The notes beneath the pieces are model-generated. The model saw only the letters and a list, made by a program, of their open reading frames with translations, had not been told where the DNA came from and did no database searches. Positions 35,571-43,870 of a DNA stretch of 64,000 bases are shown here, piece after piece (position 1 is the stretch's first letter; the number at the start of each line of letters is the position of its first letter). Both the position numbers and the translations under genes were made by a program. The stretch is from an uncultured Corynebacterium sp. (lineage in GTDB: Bacteria > Actinomycetota > Actinomycetes > Mycobacteriales > Mycobacteriaceae). The DNA is taken from positions 1 through 64,000 of the forward strand of contig NZ_CAMIGN010000008.1 of assembly GCF_946221935.1 (NCBI RefSeq), read 5' to 3'.

Positions 35571-35578
35571 TGTACATC

Positions 35579-36127
35579 GTGCAGCTAAACCGCAAGAAAA
35601 TCGTGAGTACCGCCGTCGACATCCTGCAGCAGTATGGCCTGGCCGATCTCACGATGCGGCGACTCGCTCGTTCCCTCGATGTCGCACCGGGTGCGTTGTA
35701 CTGGCATTTTCCCAATAAACAAGCGCTGCTGGGAGGCATCGCCGAATCAATCCTCGCGGAAGTCCCTGCCTGCCCCGGAAGCGCGGCGACGTATTGTTCT
35801 TTACTTTTTGACGCCCTCACCTCCCTGCGCGACGGGGCTGATATCACACTGGCAGCGGTGGCCAGCGGCACGTTGGAAAGGGATCTCACTTCAGAACTCG
35901 CTGCTGAGCTAAAGTCCGGTGGTGCCCCCTCCAGCGCCGAAGACGCAGCGAAGCTCCTGCTGCGTTTTATCTTCGGTTCTGCCCTAGAACTTCAGGCACG
36001 CCAGAACGTGCTACAGAACTTGGGGTCGCCTACGGGGAAGGCCGAATCAGAGACGGTTTCACGGGAGGATGCGCACCGACAAGCAGTGATAGGAGTAGAA
36101 ACAATACTCCGCGGTTTTAGCCGTTAG
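35579..36127 (+). CDS. TetR-family transcriptional regulator
   Basis: This 182-residue regulator has an N-terminal TetR helix-turn-helix (IVSTAVDILQQYGLADLTMR, then RLARSLDVAPGALYWHFPNK, residues about 5-50) and a variable helical ligand-binding domain. The GTG at 35579 is the only start compatible with the fold; a longer frame back to 35318 would overlap the divergent lipoprotein. It probably regulates itself and the lipoprotein pair. Its stop codon lies inside the -10 hexamer of treX. Confidence 0.88.
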   Translation: MQLNRKKIVSTAVDILQQYGLADLTMRRLARSLDVAPGALYWHFPNKQALLGGIAESILAEVPACPGSAATYCSLLFDALTSLRDGADITLAAVASGTLERDLTSELAAELKSGGAPSSAEDAAKLLLRFIFGSALELQARQNVLQNLGSPTGKAESETVSREDAHRQAVIGVETILRGFSR

Positions 36128-36130
36128 AAT
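36125..36130 (+). promoter_or_regulatory. -10 hexamer, leaderless treX
   Basis: TAGAAT overlaps the tetR stop codon and lies 7 bases before ATG 36138; no ribosome site is present. Confidence 0.55.
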
Positions 36131-36137
36131 GGTGCCC

Positions 36138-38342
36138 ATGACTTTCGGACTGTCAGATAAAAGTGGATTGCGTGCGCCCGGTGAGCCTCTGGTCGGTTGG
36201 CCTGGAAAGCCCTACCCACTCGGCGCCACCTTCGATGGCAACGGCACCAATTTTGCCCTATTCACCGAGGTAGCTGAATCCGTCGAACTCTGCCTTTTCG
36301 ATAGCCAGGGTGCGGAAACCCGGGTGAAGATGGAAGAGGTCGACGCAGACATTTGGCACTGCTACCTCCCCGGTATCGTTCCCGGTCAGCGTTATGGCTA
36401 CCGCGTTTACGGCCCGTGGGATCCGGCCAAGGGGCTGCGCTGTGACCCATCGAAACTTCTCATGGATCCCTACGGCAAGTCCTTCGATGGCGCTTTCGAT
36501 GGCGATGCCTCGCTGTTCAGCTACGACATCAACGATCCGGATAACCCGGAGAAGCGCAATCAGGAAGACTCCGCTCCGCACGCAATGCGTTCAGTGGTCA
36601 TCAATCCATACTTTGATTGGAACCATGACCGCCGTCCGAATATTGAGATGCACAAGACCGTCATCTACGAAACCCATGTAAAGGGCCTGACGATGACGCA
36701 CCCGGATGTCCCGGAACACTTGCGCGGCACTTATGCCGGGCTGGGTCACCACTCCATCGTGGAGTACTTCAAGGATCTGGGTGTCACTGCTGTGGAGCTC
36801 ATGCCGGTGCACCAGTTCGTCCACGACGATCGTCTGCGCGATATGGGACTACGCAACTACTGGGGCTACAACACCCTGGGCTTTTTCGCTCCACACCGCG
36901 ACTACGCTGCCTCCCCCAGCGCTGAAGGCGCCATCGCAGAGTTCAAGCAGATGGTGCGCAGCTATCATGACGCGGGCATTGAGGTGATCCTGGATGTGGT
37001 CTACAACCACACCAGCGAGGGCAACCACATGGGCCCGACTCAGAACTTCCGCGGTATCGATAACGCCGCTTACTACCGTCTCGTCGACGGTGACGAGGCC
37101 CACTACATGGACTACACGGGCACGGGTAACTCCCTGAATGTGCGCCACCCGCACACGCTGCAGCTCATTATGGATTCGCTGCGCTACTGGGTCACGGAGA
37201 TGCACATCGACGGCTTCCGTTTCGACCTGGCTTCCACTCTGGCCCGCGAGTTCCACGATGTCGATCGCCTTTCCGCATTCTTCGACCTGGTACAGCAGGA
37301 TCCGATCGTCAGCCAGGTCAAGCTCATCGCTGAGCCTTGGGATGTCGGCGAGGGCGGCTACCAGGTGGGTAACTTCCCCGCACTGTGGAACGAGTGGAAC
37401 GGTAAATACCGCGATACGGTGCGTGACTTCTGGCGTGGCGAGCCTTCCACGCTGGGCGAGTTCGCCTCCCGCCTGACGGGCTCCTCGGATCTCTACACAG
37501 GCCGTCGCCCGACCGCGTCGATCAACTTCATCACCGCCCACGACGGCTTCACCCTGAACGACCTGGTCAGCTACAACGAAAAACACAACGATGCCAACGG
37601 TGAGGAAAATCGCGACGGTGAGAGCCACAACCGTTCTTGGAACTGTGGCGTGGAAGGCCCGACGGATGATGAGGAGATCCTGCAGCTGCGCAACAAGCAG
37701 CGTCGTAACTTCCTCACCACCCTGATGCTCTCCCAGGGCACCCCGATGCTCTCGCACGGCGATGAGATCGGCCGCACCCAGGGCGGAAATAACAACGTTT
37801 ACTGCCAGGACAACGAGATTTCCTGGATGGATTGGGAAAACATGGATGAGGGGCTGCACGCATTCACGCGCTACCTCATTCACCTGCGCCAGGCGCACCC
37901 GGTTTTCCGTCGCCGCCGTTTCCTGGCCGGCGGTCCGCTGGGTCAGGATGTGGCCAAGCGCGATATCGCCTGGCTCACTCCAAATGGCGATCTGATGTCT
38001 GAATCCGATTGGAATGCGGACTTCGGCAAGTCCCTGATGGTGCACCTCAATGGCATGGCAATCGACGAGCCGGATCCGCAGGGGCGCCCTGTCGAGGACG
38101 ATTCCTTTATCTTCTGCTTCAACGCCCACCACGAGCCGATCACGTTCACTCTGCCGCGGCGCCACAATGTGATGCACGTCGAGCCCAGTGATGAGGAAAA
38201 CTGGACCGTCGTCGTCGATACCGCCGAGCCGACCGGCGTGCCGGAGGAAACCCGCAGCTTCTCCGGCGGGGACACTCTGGAGATCGCTGGCCGCAGCACC
38301 GTCATTCTGCAGCGCCCGATCACCACGGAGGTCAAGCTCTAA
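36138..38342 (+). CDS. treX: Glycogen debranching enzyme TreX/GlgX
   Basis: This 734-residue GH13 enzyme hydrolyses alpha-1,6 branches of glycogen, giving linear maltodextrins for TreY. The CBM48 domain is N-terminal (PLGATFDGNGTNFALFTEVA). Catalytic motifs: DGFRFDLASTLA (nucleophile Asp about 359), LIAEPWDVGEGGY (acid/base Glu about 398) and NFITAHDGFTLNDLV (His-Asp about 466). LMLSQGTPMLSHGDEIGRTQ is typical of GlgX. The start MTFGLSDK is chosen from the promoter spacing; ATG 36129 is the alternative. First of the trehalose cluster. Confidence 0.95.
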   Translation: MTFGLSDKSGLRAPGEPLVGWPGKPYPLGATFDGNGTNFALFTEVAESVELCLFDSQGAETRVKMEEVDADIWHCYLPGIVPGQRYGYRVYGPWDPAKGLRCDPSKLLMDPYGKSFDGAFDGDASLFSYDINDPDNPEKRNQEDSAPHAMRSVVINPYFDWNHDRRPNIEMHKTVIYETHVKGLTMTHPDVPEHLRGTYAGLGHHSIVEYFKDLGVTAVELMPVHQFVHDDRLRDMGLRNYWGYNTLGFFAPHRDYAASPSAEGAIAEFKQMVRSYHDAGIEVILDVVYNHTSEGNHMGPTQNFRGIDNAAYYRLVDGDEAHYMDYTGTGNSLNVRHPHTLQLIMDSLRYWVTEMHIDGFRFDLASTLAREFHDVDRLSAFFDLVQQDPIVSQVKLIAEPWDVGEGGYQVGNFPALWNEWNGKYRDTVRDFWRGEPSTLGEFASRLTGSSDLYTGRRPTASINFITAHDGFTLNDLVSYNEKHNDANGEENRDGESHNRSWNCGVEGPTDDEEILQLRNKQRRNFLTTLMLSQGTPMLSHGDEIGRTQGGNNNVYCQDNEISWMDWENMDEGLHAFTRYLIHLRQAHPVFRRRRFLAGGPLGQDVAKRDIAWLTPNGDLMSESDWNADFGKSLMVHLNGMAIDEPDPQGRPVEDDSFIFCFNAHHEPITFTLPRRHNVMHVEPSDEENWTVVVDTAEPTGVPEETRSFSGGDTLEIAGRSTVILQRPITTEVKL

Positions 38343-38344
38343 AC

Positions 38345-39091
38345 ATGCCGACTGGTTCCTCCACCTTCCCCGCCCGCGGGGCGGAGGTCACGCTCACTGA
38401 GCAGGAGATTCGAGTGACTCGTTCGCCACTTGGCTCCTCGCTGTACCCGGACGTCACGCGCCCTGCCTCCGAACTTATTGGCTGGTACAAGCAGGCTCCC
38501 GAGGGCTGTTCACCGGGGTTTATCCAATTACTTTTTGACGCCGAGCGCCCGCGGGTGAACTTTTCCCCCTCGCAGACCGAGGAGTTCGCCGCGCTGGATA
38601 GCCAGCTCACCAACCTGCAGGCGGGATACCCATTGGAGGAAGGCACTAAGGTCAGCTCCCCTGCCAGCACAGAAGGCCACGAGGACATCTCCGCGGAGGA
38701 ATGGGTTAGTTCTGCAGAGGCCTCAAGCGACGGGGACGAGGGGGCGTCATCAGACAACAAACAGCGCCGCTCGCCCGCACCATGGGCGAAGGTGGCCACA
38801 CCGGACGTCGTGCCCGAAGCGAACGAGGAAGCGGATATCGACGGCCCGATCTACGGGCAGACTGTGTGCGTGACCGGCGACGTGGAGCCCTACGACAAGG
38901 GCGAGGTATGGGACATGATTGCCTCGCAGGGCGGCGTGGTGGCGAAGAACGTGACGAAGAAGACGACGATGTTGATTGTCGGCGAATGGCACTCCATGAC
39001 GTCCAAGGAGAAGCGGGCACGGGAGTTGCAGGATAAGGGGCAGGAGCTGCAGATCATTGGGTTCCAGGAGTTTCTGCAGCTTATTAAGTAG
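38345..39091 (+). CDS. BRCT-domain protein with PH-like N-terminus
   Basis: This 248-residue protein starts two bases after treX. The N-terminal part (about 12-92, VTLTEQEIRVTRSPLGSS and GFIQLLFDAERP) resembles the small PH-like domain (DUF4429 type) found at the start of some actinobacterial DnaQ-like exonucleases. An acidic, Ser-rich linker (about 95-160) follows, then a BRCT domain (about 166-248: GQTVCVTGDVEPYDKGEVWD, ASQGGVVAKNVTKKTTMLIV). No exonuclease motif is present. BRCT domains bind partner proteins or DNA ends. The position between treX and treY gives no hint of function. Confidence 0.75.
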   Translation: MPTGSSTFPARGAEVTLTEQEIRVTRSPLGSSLYPDVTRPASELIGWYKQAPEGCSPGFIQLLFDAERPRVNFSPSQTEEFAALDSQLTNLQAGYPLEEGTKVSSPASTEGHEDISAEEWVSSAEASSDGDEGASSDNKQRRSPAPWAKVATPDVVPEANEEADIDGPIYGQTVCVTGDVEPYDKGEVWDMIASQGGVVAKNVTKKTTMLIVGEWHSMTSKEKRARELQDKGQELQIIGFQEFLQLIK

Positions 39092-39096
39092 CCAAG

Positions 39097-39102
39097 TAGC
39101 CT
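39097..39102 (+). promoter_or_regulatory. -10 hexamer, leaderless treY
   Basis: TAGCCT, then 7 bases (AGGAGTC) and ATG 39110. The AGGAG is only two bases from the ATG, too close to act as a ribosome site. Confidence 0.45.
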
Positions 39103-39109
39103 AGGAGTC

Positions 39110-41464
39110 ATGTCAGCGACCTATCGCCTTCAGCTCCGTGGACCTGGATCCGACCCCACCCAAGCATTCACCTTCGCCGACGCGGAGAAGCACCTCCCGT
39201 ACTTCTCTCGCCTGGGGGTTTCACACCTTTATCTCTCCCCTGTAATGCAGGCTCCGGCGGAATCGACGCACGGATACGACGTGACCGACCCGGCGACCAT
39301 TAACCCCGAGCTCGGCGGTATTGAGGGGCTGCGTTCCCTGGCCGATAAGGCGCACGAGGTGGGCATCAAACTATTGCTGGACATCGTGCCGAACCATGTG
39401 GGCGTGGACGATCCACAGCTCAACCCGTGGTGGTGGGATCTGCTGAAAAAGGGCAAGGAATCGGAGTACGCCACCTACTTCGACGTTGACTGGTCAGAGG
39501 ACAATGGCGCAGACGGGCGACTGGGGCTGCCAGTGTTGGGCAGCGAGGATGACGTTGCGGAGCTGCGCATTGAGCCTGGCGATGACGCCGAGGGCTCCGA
39601 GCCTATGCTGTGCTACTACGACAACTGCTTCCCCATTGCCGAGGGCACCTTGGGCGGCACCCCGCAGGAGGTACACGACCGCCAGCACTACCGCCTGATG
39701 TTCTGGCGCGACGGAGTGATTAACTACCGCCGATTCTTTAGTATCAACGGTCTGGCCGGCCTGCGGCAGGAAGACCCAGTGGTGTTTGAACACTCCCACC
39801 GCATTCTGAACCAACTGATCGCGGCTGACATCATCGATGGCGTGCGCGTAGATCACCCGGATGGCCTGGCAGATCCATTCAACTACCTAAAGCAGCTGCG
39901 CAAGCTGATCGGCGACGAGCGTTGGTTGCTAGTGGAGAAGATCCTGGGGGTCACCGAGCCACTCGATCCGCGTCTGGCTGTCGATGGCACTACGGGCTAC
40001 GACGCATTGCGCGAGCTCGATGGCGTGTTCGTCCACCGCCCTGCCGTCGGCACCATGGCTGAGCTCGCACTGGACATGACGGGATCCATGTGGGATGCCG
40101 CAGCCTTCGAACAAGCCGAGTACGAGCTCAAGAGCGAGGTAGCCGGCCAGGAGCTCGCCGCCGAGGTGCGTCGCCTGGCTCGCGCGGTACGCAACGACAA
40201 CTGGTCTACCTCTGGCGAGGCTGTATCGGATGAGGAACTGCGTGAAACCCTCATCGACCTTATTGCCGCCATGCCGGTATACCGTGCGGACTATGAGTCG
40301 CTGTCCCGCGTAACCAGCACCGTTATCGCCCAGATGATTATTCGCTACCCGGAGCGCGCCGATGCGCTGGATTTGATCGCCACTGCTTTGATTTCCCGTG
40401 GCGAGGCGAATATCCGCTTCGCCCAGGTGTGTGGTGCTGTGATGGCCAAGGGCGTGGAAGATACCGCTTTCTACCGTGGCTCGCGCCTAGTGAGCTTGCA
40501 GGAAGTCGGTGGTGCTCCAGGCCGCTTCGGGGTCTCTCCCGCCGAGTTCCACCTGCTGCAGGCAGAGCGTGCTCGCCTGTGGCCCAAGGCCATGACTGCG
40601 TTGACAACGCATGACACAAAGCGTGGCGAGGACGTGCGCAGCCGTATTGGCTGCATCACGGAATCCGCCGAGCGTTTCGCTGAGCTCTGCGACAGCATCG
40701 AATACGTCGACGGCGCTACCTGCCACTTCCTGCTACAGAACATGATTGGCGTGTGGCCCGTCGACGGTGCTGTTTCCGACGAACTGCGGGAGCGCCTGCA
40801 TGCCTACGCCGAAAAGGCCATGCGCGAAGCCGGAGTGCACACCACGTGGTTCGAGGTCAATGAGGATTTCGAGACCTCTATTCACGCATGGATAGATTCC
40901 ACTATCGACAACTTCGGCGAGGACATCACCTCCTACGTCAACCACATCGCCCCGGCGGCCAACACGGTCTCCATTTCCAAGAAGTTGCTGCAGATCATGG
41001 GCCCCGGAATTCCGGATATCTACCAGGGCACAGAGTTCTTTACGGATTCCCTCGTGGATCCGGATAACCGCCGCAAGGTGGACTTTGCCGAGCGGCTGGA
41101 AGCCCTGGATCGCATTTCCCGCGGAGATATCCGCAACGCCGACGACGAGCGCCTCTACGTCATCGCGACCGCTTTGCAGATCCGCAACCAATTCGAGCTC
41201 GATGCAGCCAGCTACCTGCCCGTCATGGCTACCGGCACCATGGAGCGCCACCTGTTGGGAACTATGCGGGGCGAGGACGTGATCACGCTGGTCACCCGCC
41301 GCCCGCTGGACGTGCTGCGCGATGGCTGGGGTGACACGACTGTGGCCCTGCCCGAGGGCGTGTGGGAGGATCGTCTCTCCGGCAGCATGTGGGAAGGCGA
41401 AGTGCCGCTCAACAGCCTGTTTAGCGAGCGCGGTCAGGCGATCCTCACGCGCATGGGAGCCTAA
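39110..41464 (+). CDS. treY: Maltooligosyl trehalose synthase
   Basis: This 784-residue GH13 enzyme turns the reducing-end maltose of maltodextrins into trehalose by intramolecular transglucosylation. N-terminal SATYRLQLRGPGSDPTQAFT is typical; other motifs are YLSPVMQAPAESTHGYDV, DIVPNHVGVDD, GVRVDHPDGLADP (nucleophile about 247), LLVEKILG and TTHDTKRGEDVRSRI. It acts between TreX and TreZ. Its last base is the first base of the next gene's ATG. Confidence 0.96.
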   Translation: MSATYRLQLRGPGSDPTQAFTFADAEKHLPYFSRLGVSHLYLSPVMQAPAESTHGYDVTDPATINPELGGIEGLRSLADKAHEVGIKLLLDIVPNHVGVDDPQLNPWWWDLLKKGKESEYATYFDVDWSEDNGADGRLGLPVLGSEDDVAELRIEPGDDAEGSEPMLCYYDNCFPIAEGTLGGTPQEVHDRQHYRLMFWRDGVINYRRFFSINGLAGLRQEDPVVFEHSHRILNQLIAADIIDGVRVDHPDGLADPFNYLKQLRKLIGDERWLLVEKILGVTEPLDPRLAVDGTTGYDALRELDGVFVHRPAVGTMAELALDMTGSMWDAAAFEQAEYELKSEVAGQELAAEVRRLARAVRNDNWSTSGEAVSDEELRETLIDLIAAMPVYRADYESLSRVTSTVIAQMIIRYPERADALDLIATALISRGEANIRFAQVCGAVMAKGVEDTAFYRGSRLVSLQEVGGAPGRFGVSPAEFHLLQAERARLWPKAMTALTTHDTKRGEDVRSRIGCITESAERFAELCDSIEYVDGATCHFLLQNMIGVWPVDGAVSDELRERLHAYAEKAMREAGVHTTWFEVNEDFETSIHAWIDSTIDNFGEDITSYVNHIAPAANTVSISKKLLQIMGPGIPDIYQGTEFFTDSLVDPDNRRKVDFAERLEALDRISRGDIRNADDERLYVIATALQIRNQFELDAASYLPVMATGTMERHLLGTMRGEDVITLVTRRPLDVLRDGWGDTTVALPEGVWEDRLSGSMWEGEVPLNSLFSERGQAILTRMGA

Positions 41465-42456
41465 TGCCGAAAAAGTCCGCGCACCCCGCTTTGGCGGATT
41501 ACGACGCCTGGATCCAGTCCCACCCCAACGTCGCCGGCGCCCTGGAGGCGCGCATTATTGATGTTCTTGATGACGCCGGCCTGACGTTTGATCGGGTCAG
41601 CGTGCGAATCAAGGATCGAATGAGCTTCGCTCGCAAACTGTCCAACGAGGCCTACCCCGAGTACAACTCATTTGTCGACGCCCACGACGTCATCGGCGTG
41701 CGCGTGATTACCTTCCATTCCTCGGAGATACCGCAGCTTAAAGAAGCACTCTCCGACCTTTTCGAGGTGGTGCGAGTTATCGACAAGGCCGCCGAGACTG
41801 CGCGCGAGGGACGCTTTGGTTACGCCAGCCAGCACCTCATCGTCTCCGCTAAGAATGAACCTTGGGCAGCGGAGGATGGGGCGTCACCAAAGTACATAGA
41901 GATCCAACTACGTACCGTTCTGCAGCACGCATGGGCAGAGTTCGAGCATGACGTGCGCTACAAAAACCAGGAGCATCCGGAAACGAGCGCGCCGGAGATT
42001 CAGCGTGCTTTTACCCTGGCTGCAGGGCTGATCGAGCTGGCGGATGAGCAGTTCGACAAGATTGCCGCTGTGCTGGATACGGCTCGCTCCGACGCAGATG
42101 TGGACGGAACGCTGGACGCTGCTTCATTGCCACGAGTACTCACTCGCATCGTCGGCGAGAAATACCCCACCTCTCGTGTGGATTACTACCACTATGCAAT
42201 CGAGATGCTGGCGGCCCACGACATTACGACGATCCCCCAGCTGCGCGAGCTTTTGGCACCGAAGCGGCTTAAGGCGCTGCGCAAGGCCATGAACTACCCC
42301 TATTACCCCGGCCAAGTCCGACTGATCGACGATATGCTGCTATTCGCCTACGGGCGCGAGCACATCCGCAAGACGGTGCACATCGGCGACAATGCGCAAT
42401 CGCGCCCCGGAAGGCTGGGCAATAGGTGGCAGCAGCTGGGGCAAAAGACGGGCTAG
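41464..42456 (+). CDS. RelA/SpoT-domain protein (small alarmone synthetase-like)
   Basis: This 330-residue protein has one RelA/SpoT synthetase domain at about 40-195: VSVRIKDRMSFARKL, DAHDVIGVRVITFHSSE, RFGYASQHLIVSAK, YIEIQLRTVLQHAWAEFEHD. It lacks HD-hydrolase, TGS and ACT domains, so it is a stand-alone alarmone (p)ppGpp synthetase type. The C-terminal 130 residues are helical (VDYYHYAIEMLAAHDI...). A synthetase gene next to treY also occurs in C. glutamicum, as I recall. Activity is not certain. The ATG overlaps the treY stop (TAATG). Confidence 0.85.
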   Translation: MPKKSAHPALADYDAWIQSHPNVAGALEARIIDVLDDAGLTFDRVSVRIKDRMSFARKLSNEAYPEYNSFVDAHDVIGVRVITFHSSEIPQLKEALSDLFEVVRVIDKAAETAREGRFGYASQHLIVSAKNEPWAAEDGASPKYIEIQLRTVLQHAWAEFEHDVRYKNQEHPETSAPEIQRAFTLAAGLIELADEQFDKIAAVLDTARSDADVDGTLDAASLPRVLTRIVGEKYPTSRVDYYHYAIEMLAAHDITTIPQLRELLAPKRLKALRKAMNYPYYPGQVRLIDDMLLFAYGREHIRKTVHIGDNAQSRPGRLGNRWQQLGQKTG

Positions 42457-42472
42457 AGCCGGCAAGAGCTAC

Positions 42473-42847
42473 CTAGAGCTCACCGCGTTTGAAGCGTTCC
42501 AATTGGCGCCGCTCCCGCTTCGTCGGACGGCCTGCTCCCCGATCCCGGCGCGGCATCGCGGGGATTACAGGTGGCGGTGGAGAATGGTCGATATAGGCTT
42601 TGCGTGCGAGCTCCGCACCCACGCGCTTAGACAGCAGCTGGGTGACTTCCACAATGTGCTCGCGGTGATGTATCCACACGCGCACTGTATCCCCCACCAC
42701 CACGGGCTGGGCGGGCTTTACCGATACATCGTTGATCTTCACGTGTCCCGCGCGACAGGCCTCCGCTGCTTGGGCGCGAGTCTTACATAGGCGGACAGCC
42801 CACACCCATGCGTCGATGCGAACCTTGCTAGAAGGAGTGTTGGCCAA
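42473..42847 (-). CDS. S4-domain RNA-binding protein (Hsp15-like)
   Basis: This 124-residue protein has an S4 RNA-binding domain at about 8-65 (VRIDAWVWAVRLCKTRAQAA, GHVKINDVSVKPAQPV) and a basic C-terminal tail (GRPTKRERRQLERFKRG), like heat-shock protein 15/HslR that rescues stalled 50S subunits. The start is TTG at 42847; an in-frame TGA lies just upstream, so no earlier start is possible. Nine bases follow the previous gene's stop. Confidence 0.85.
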   Translation of the reverse strand: MANTPSSKVRIDAWVWAVRLCKTRAQAAEACRAGHVKINDVSVKPAQPVVVGDTVRVWIHHREHIVEVTQLLSKRVGAELARKAYIDHSPPPPVIPAMPRRDRGAGRPTKRERRQLERFKRGEL

Positions 42848-42856
42848 CGGAGTGCG

Positions 42857-43108
42857 TCACCACTGATCTTTGTGCTCGACGATGCCTTTGATCTTGAAGC
42901 CACTGTAGACAATGAAAGCCACAGCCAGAATCGGCACGATAACTGCGAAGAAGGTGGTGGGCAGGATCGTCAGGCCACCGACGAGGCTTACCGCACCCAC
43001 GCCACCGGCGATTTGGATGTTCCGGGAGTGCTTGCGAACCTCAGCCTTGCGCTGGGCGATCGGGTCGGTGCCCGGGCGGCGGGCGGGCAGGTTGCCGTAG
43101 TTACTCAT
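42857..43108 (-). CDS. Small two-TM membrane protein
   Basis: This 83-residue protein has a basic N-terminal half (RKAEVRKHSRN) and two hydrophobic segments (about 32-50 and 53-70). It is conserved-looking but not recognised. The ATG lies 8 bases after TACACT, so it is probably leaderless. Co-directional with the S4 gene. Confidence 0.75.
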   Translation of the reverse strand: MSNYGNLPARRPGTDPIAQRKAEVRKHSRNIQIAGGVGAVSLVGGLTILPTTFFAVIVPILAVAFIVYSGFKIKGIVEHKDQW

Positions 43109-43116
43109 GCTTCTAC

Positions 43117-43122
43117 AGTGTA
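43117..43122 (-). promoter_or_regulatory. -10 hexamer, leaderless small membrane protein gene
   Basis: TACACT with an 8-base gap to ATG 43108; no ribosome site. Confidence 0.5.
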
Positions 43123-43168
43123 GTTAAGCGCCGTGTAGTTATTAGGAGTTGGTGCATTCGCGCGGTTC

Positions 43169-43840
43169 CTAGAGCGCGTCTTCAATCCAGCGCTGACCTT
43201 CCAGGTGGGGATCTACCGCCCCGCTGGTGATGCTGGCGAGGAAGTCCGGCAGTGGCGCGCCGGGCTCGCAGGCAATAGCCAGTTCCGCCGCAGCCTTGTA
43301 TTCCACGCCCACCACGGTATATCCGGCGGCGCGCACCTCGGCCTCCACTCGCCCGGCATCCGCATGTGGCACCTCGCAGGTGTATAGGTCCAGCTGACGT
43401 CGCAGCGTCAACGGCACCTGCTGCAAGGCCTCGCGGGTGGCATCTTGGTAGGCGCGCACGAGCCCGCCGGTGCCTAGCTTTATCCCTCCGAAGTATCGCA
43501 CCACCACTACGGCTACATCCTGAAGCGGCTTGGGGGCGCTCCACCCTTTCAGCACCTCCAGCATCGGCTGGCCTGCGGTGCCGGCTGGCTCACCGTCATC
43601 GCTGGAACGTTCAATCGGCTGTGCCGCGTCGACATGCACGACAAAGGCACTGCAGTGGTGGCGCGCATCGGGATATTCGCGGCGAATTGCGCCGGTAAAC
43701 TCGCGGGCTTCGTCCTCGCTGGTGCATCGCTCTGCAAGCGCGATAAAGCGGGAACGTTTGATCTCCACTTCTGCGGTGTACCTACCCGCCTGGGGGCGGA
43801 CGTACGAGGGTTCGGGTCGGGAGGCATTATCAGCGAGCAT
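43169..43840 (-). CDS. YigZ/IMPACT family protein
   Basis: This 223-residue protein has the UPF0029/IMPACT N-terminal domain (EVEIKRSRFIALAERC, DARHHCSAFVV, SDDGEPAGTAGQPMLE, VVRYFGGIKLGTGGLVRAY) and a C-terminal ferredoxin-like domain. The eukaryotic relative IMPACT modulates Gcn2; the bacterial role is unclear. The ATG is 30 bases from the treZ ATG in a divergent arrangement, with GATAAT 6 bases upstream as a possible -10. Confidence 0.9.
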   Translation of the reverse strand: MLADNASRPEPSYVRPQAGRYTAEVEIKRSRFIALAERCTSEDEAREFTGAIRREYPDARHHCSAFVVHVDAAQPIERSSDDGEPAGTAGQPMLEVLKGWSAPKPLQDVAVVVVRYFGGIKLGTGGLVRAYQDATREALQQVPLTLRRQLDLYTCEVPHADAGRVEAEVRAAGYTVVGVEYKAAAELAIACEPGAPLPDFLASITSGAVDPHLEGQRWIEDAL

Positions 43841-43857
43841 GCTCCCATTATCGCAGC

Positions 43858-43863
43858 TAGGGT
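43858..43863 (+). promoter_or_regulatory. -10 hexamer, leaderless treZ
   Basis: TAGGGT followed by 7 bases and ATG 43871; identical hexamer and spacing to the lipoprotein promoter at 35543-35548. Confidence 0.55.
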
Positions 43864-43870
43864 AGGACGC

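Noticed and set aside
35318..35578. N-terminal extension of the TetR gene
   Set aside because: The extra 87 residues are antisense to the lipoprotein gene and lack regulator character; the GTG at 35579 has a proper -10.
36849..38177. 442-codon minus-strand frame opposite treX
   Set aside because: Fully antisense to catalytic motifs of treX, with Val/Ile/Glu-rich artefact composition.
43634..43870. N-terminal extension of treZ
   Set aside because: Antisense to the YigZ-family gene; family N-termini start near MYSVWAP.
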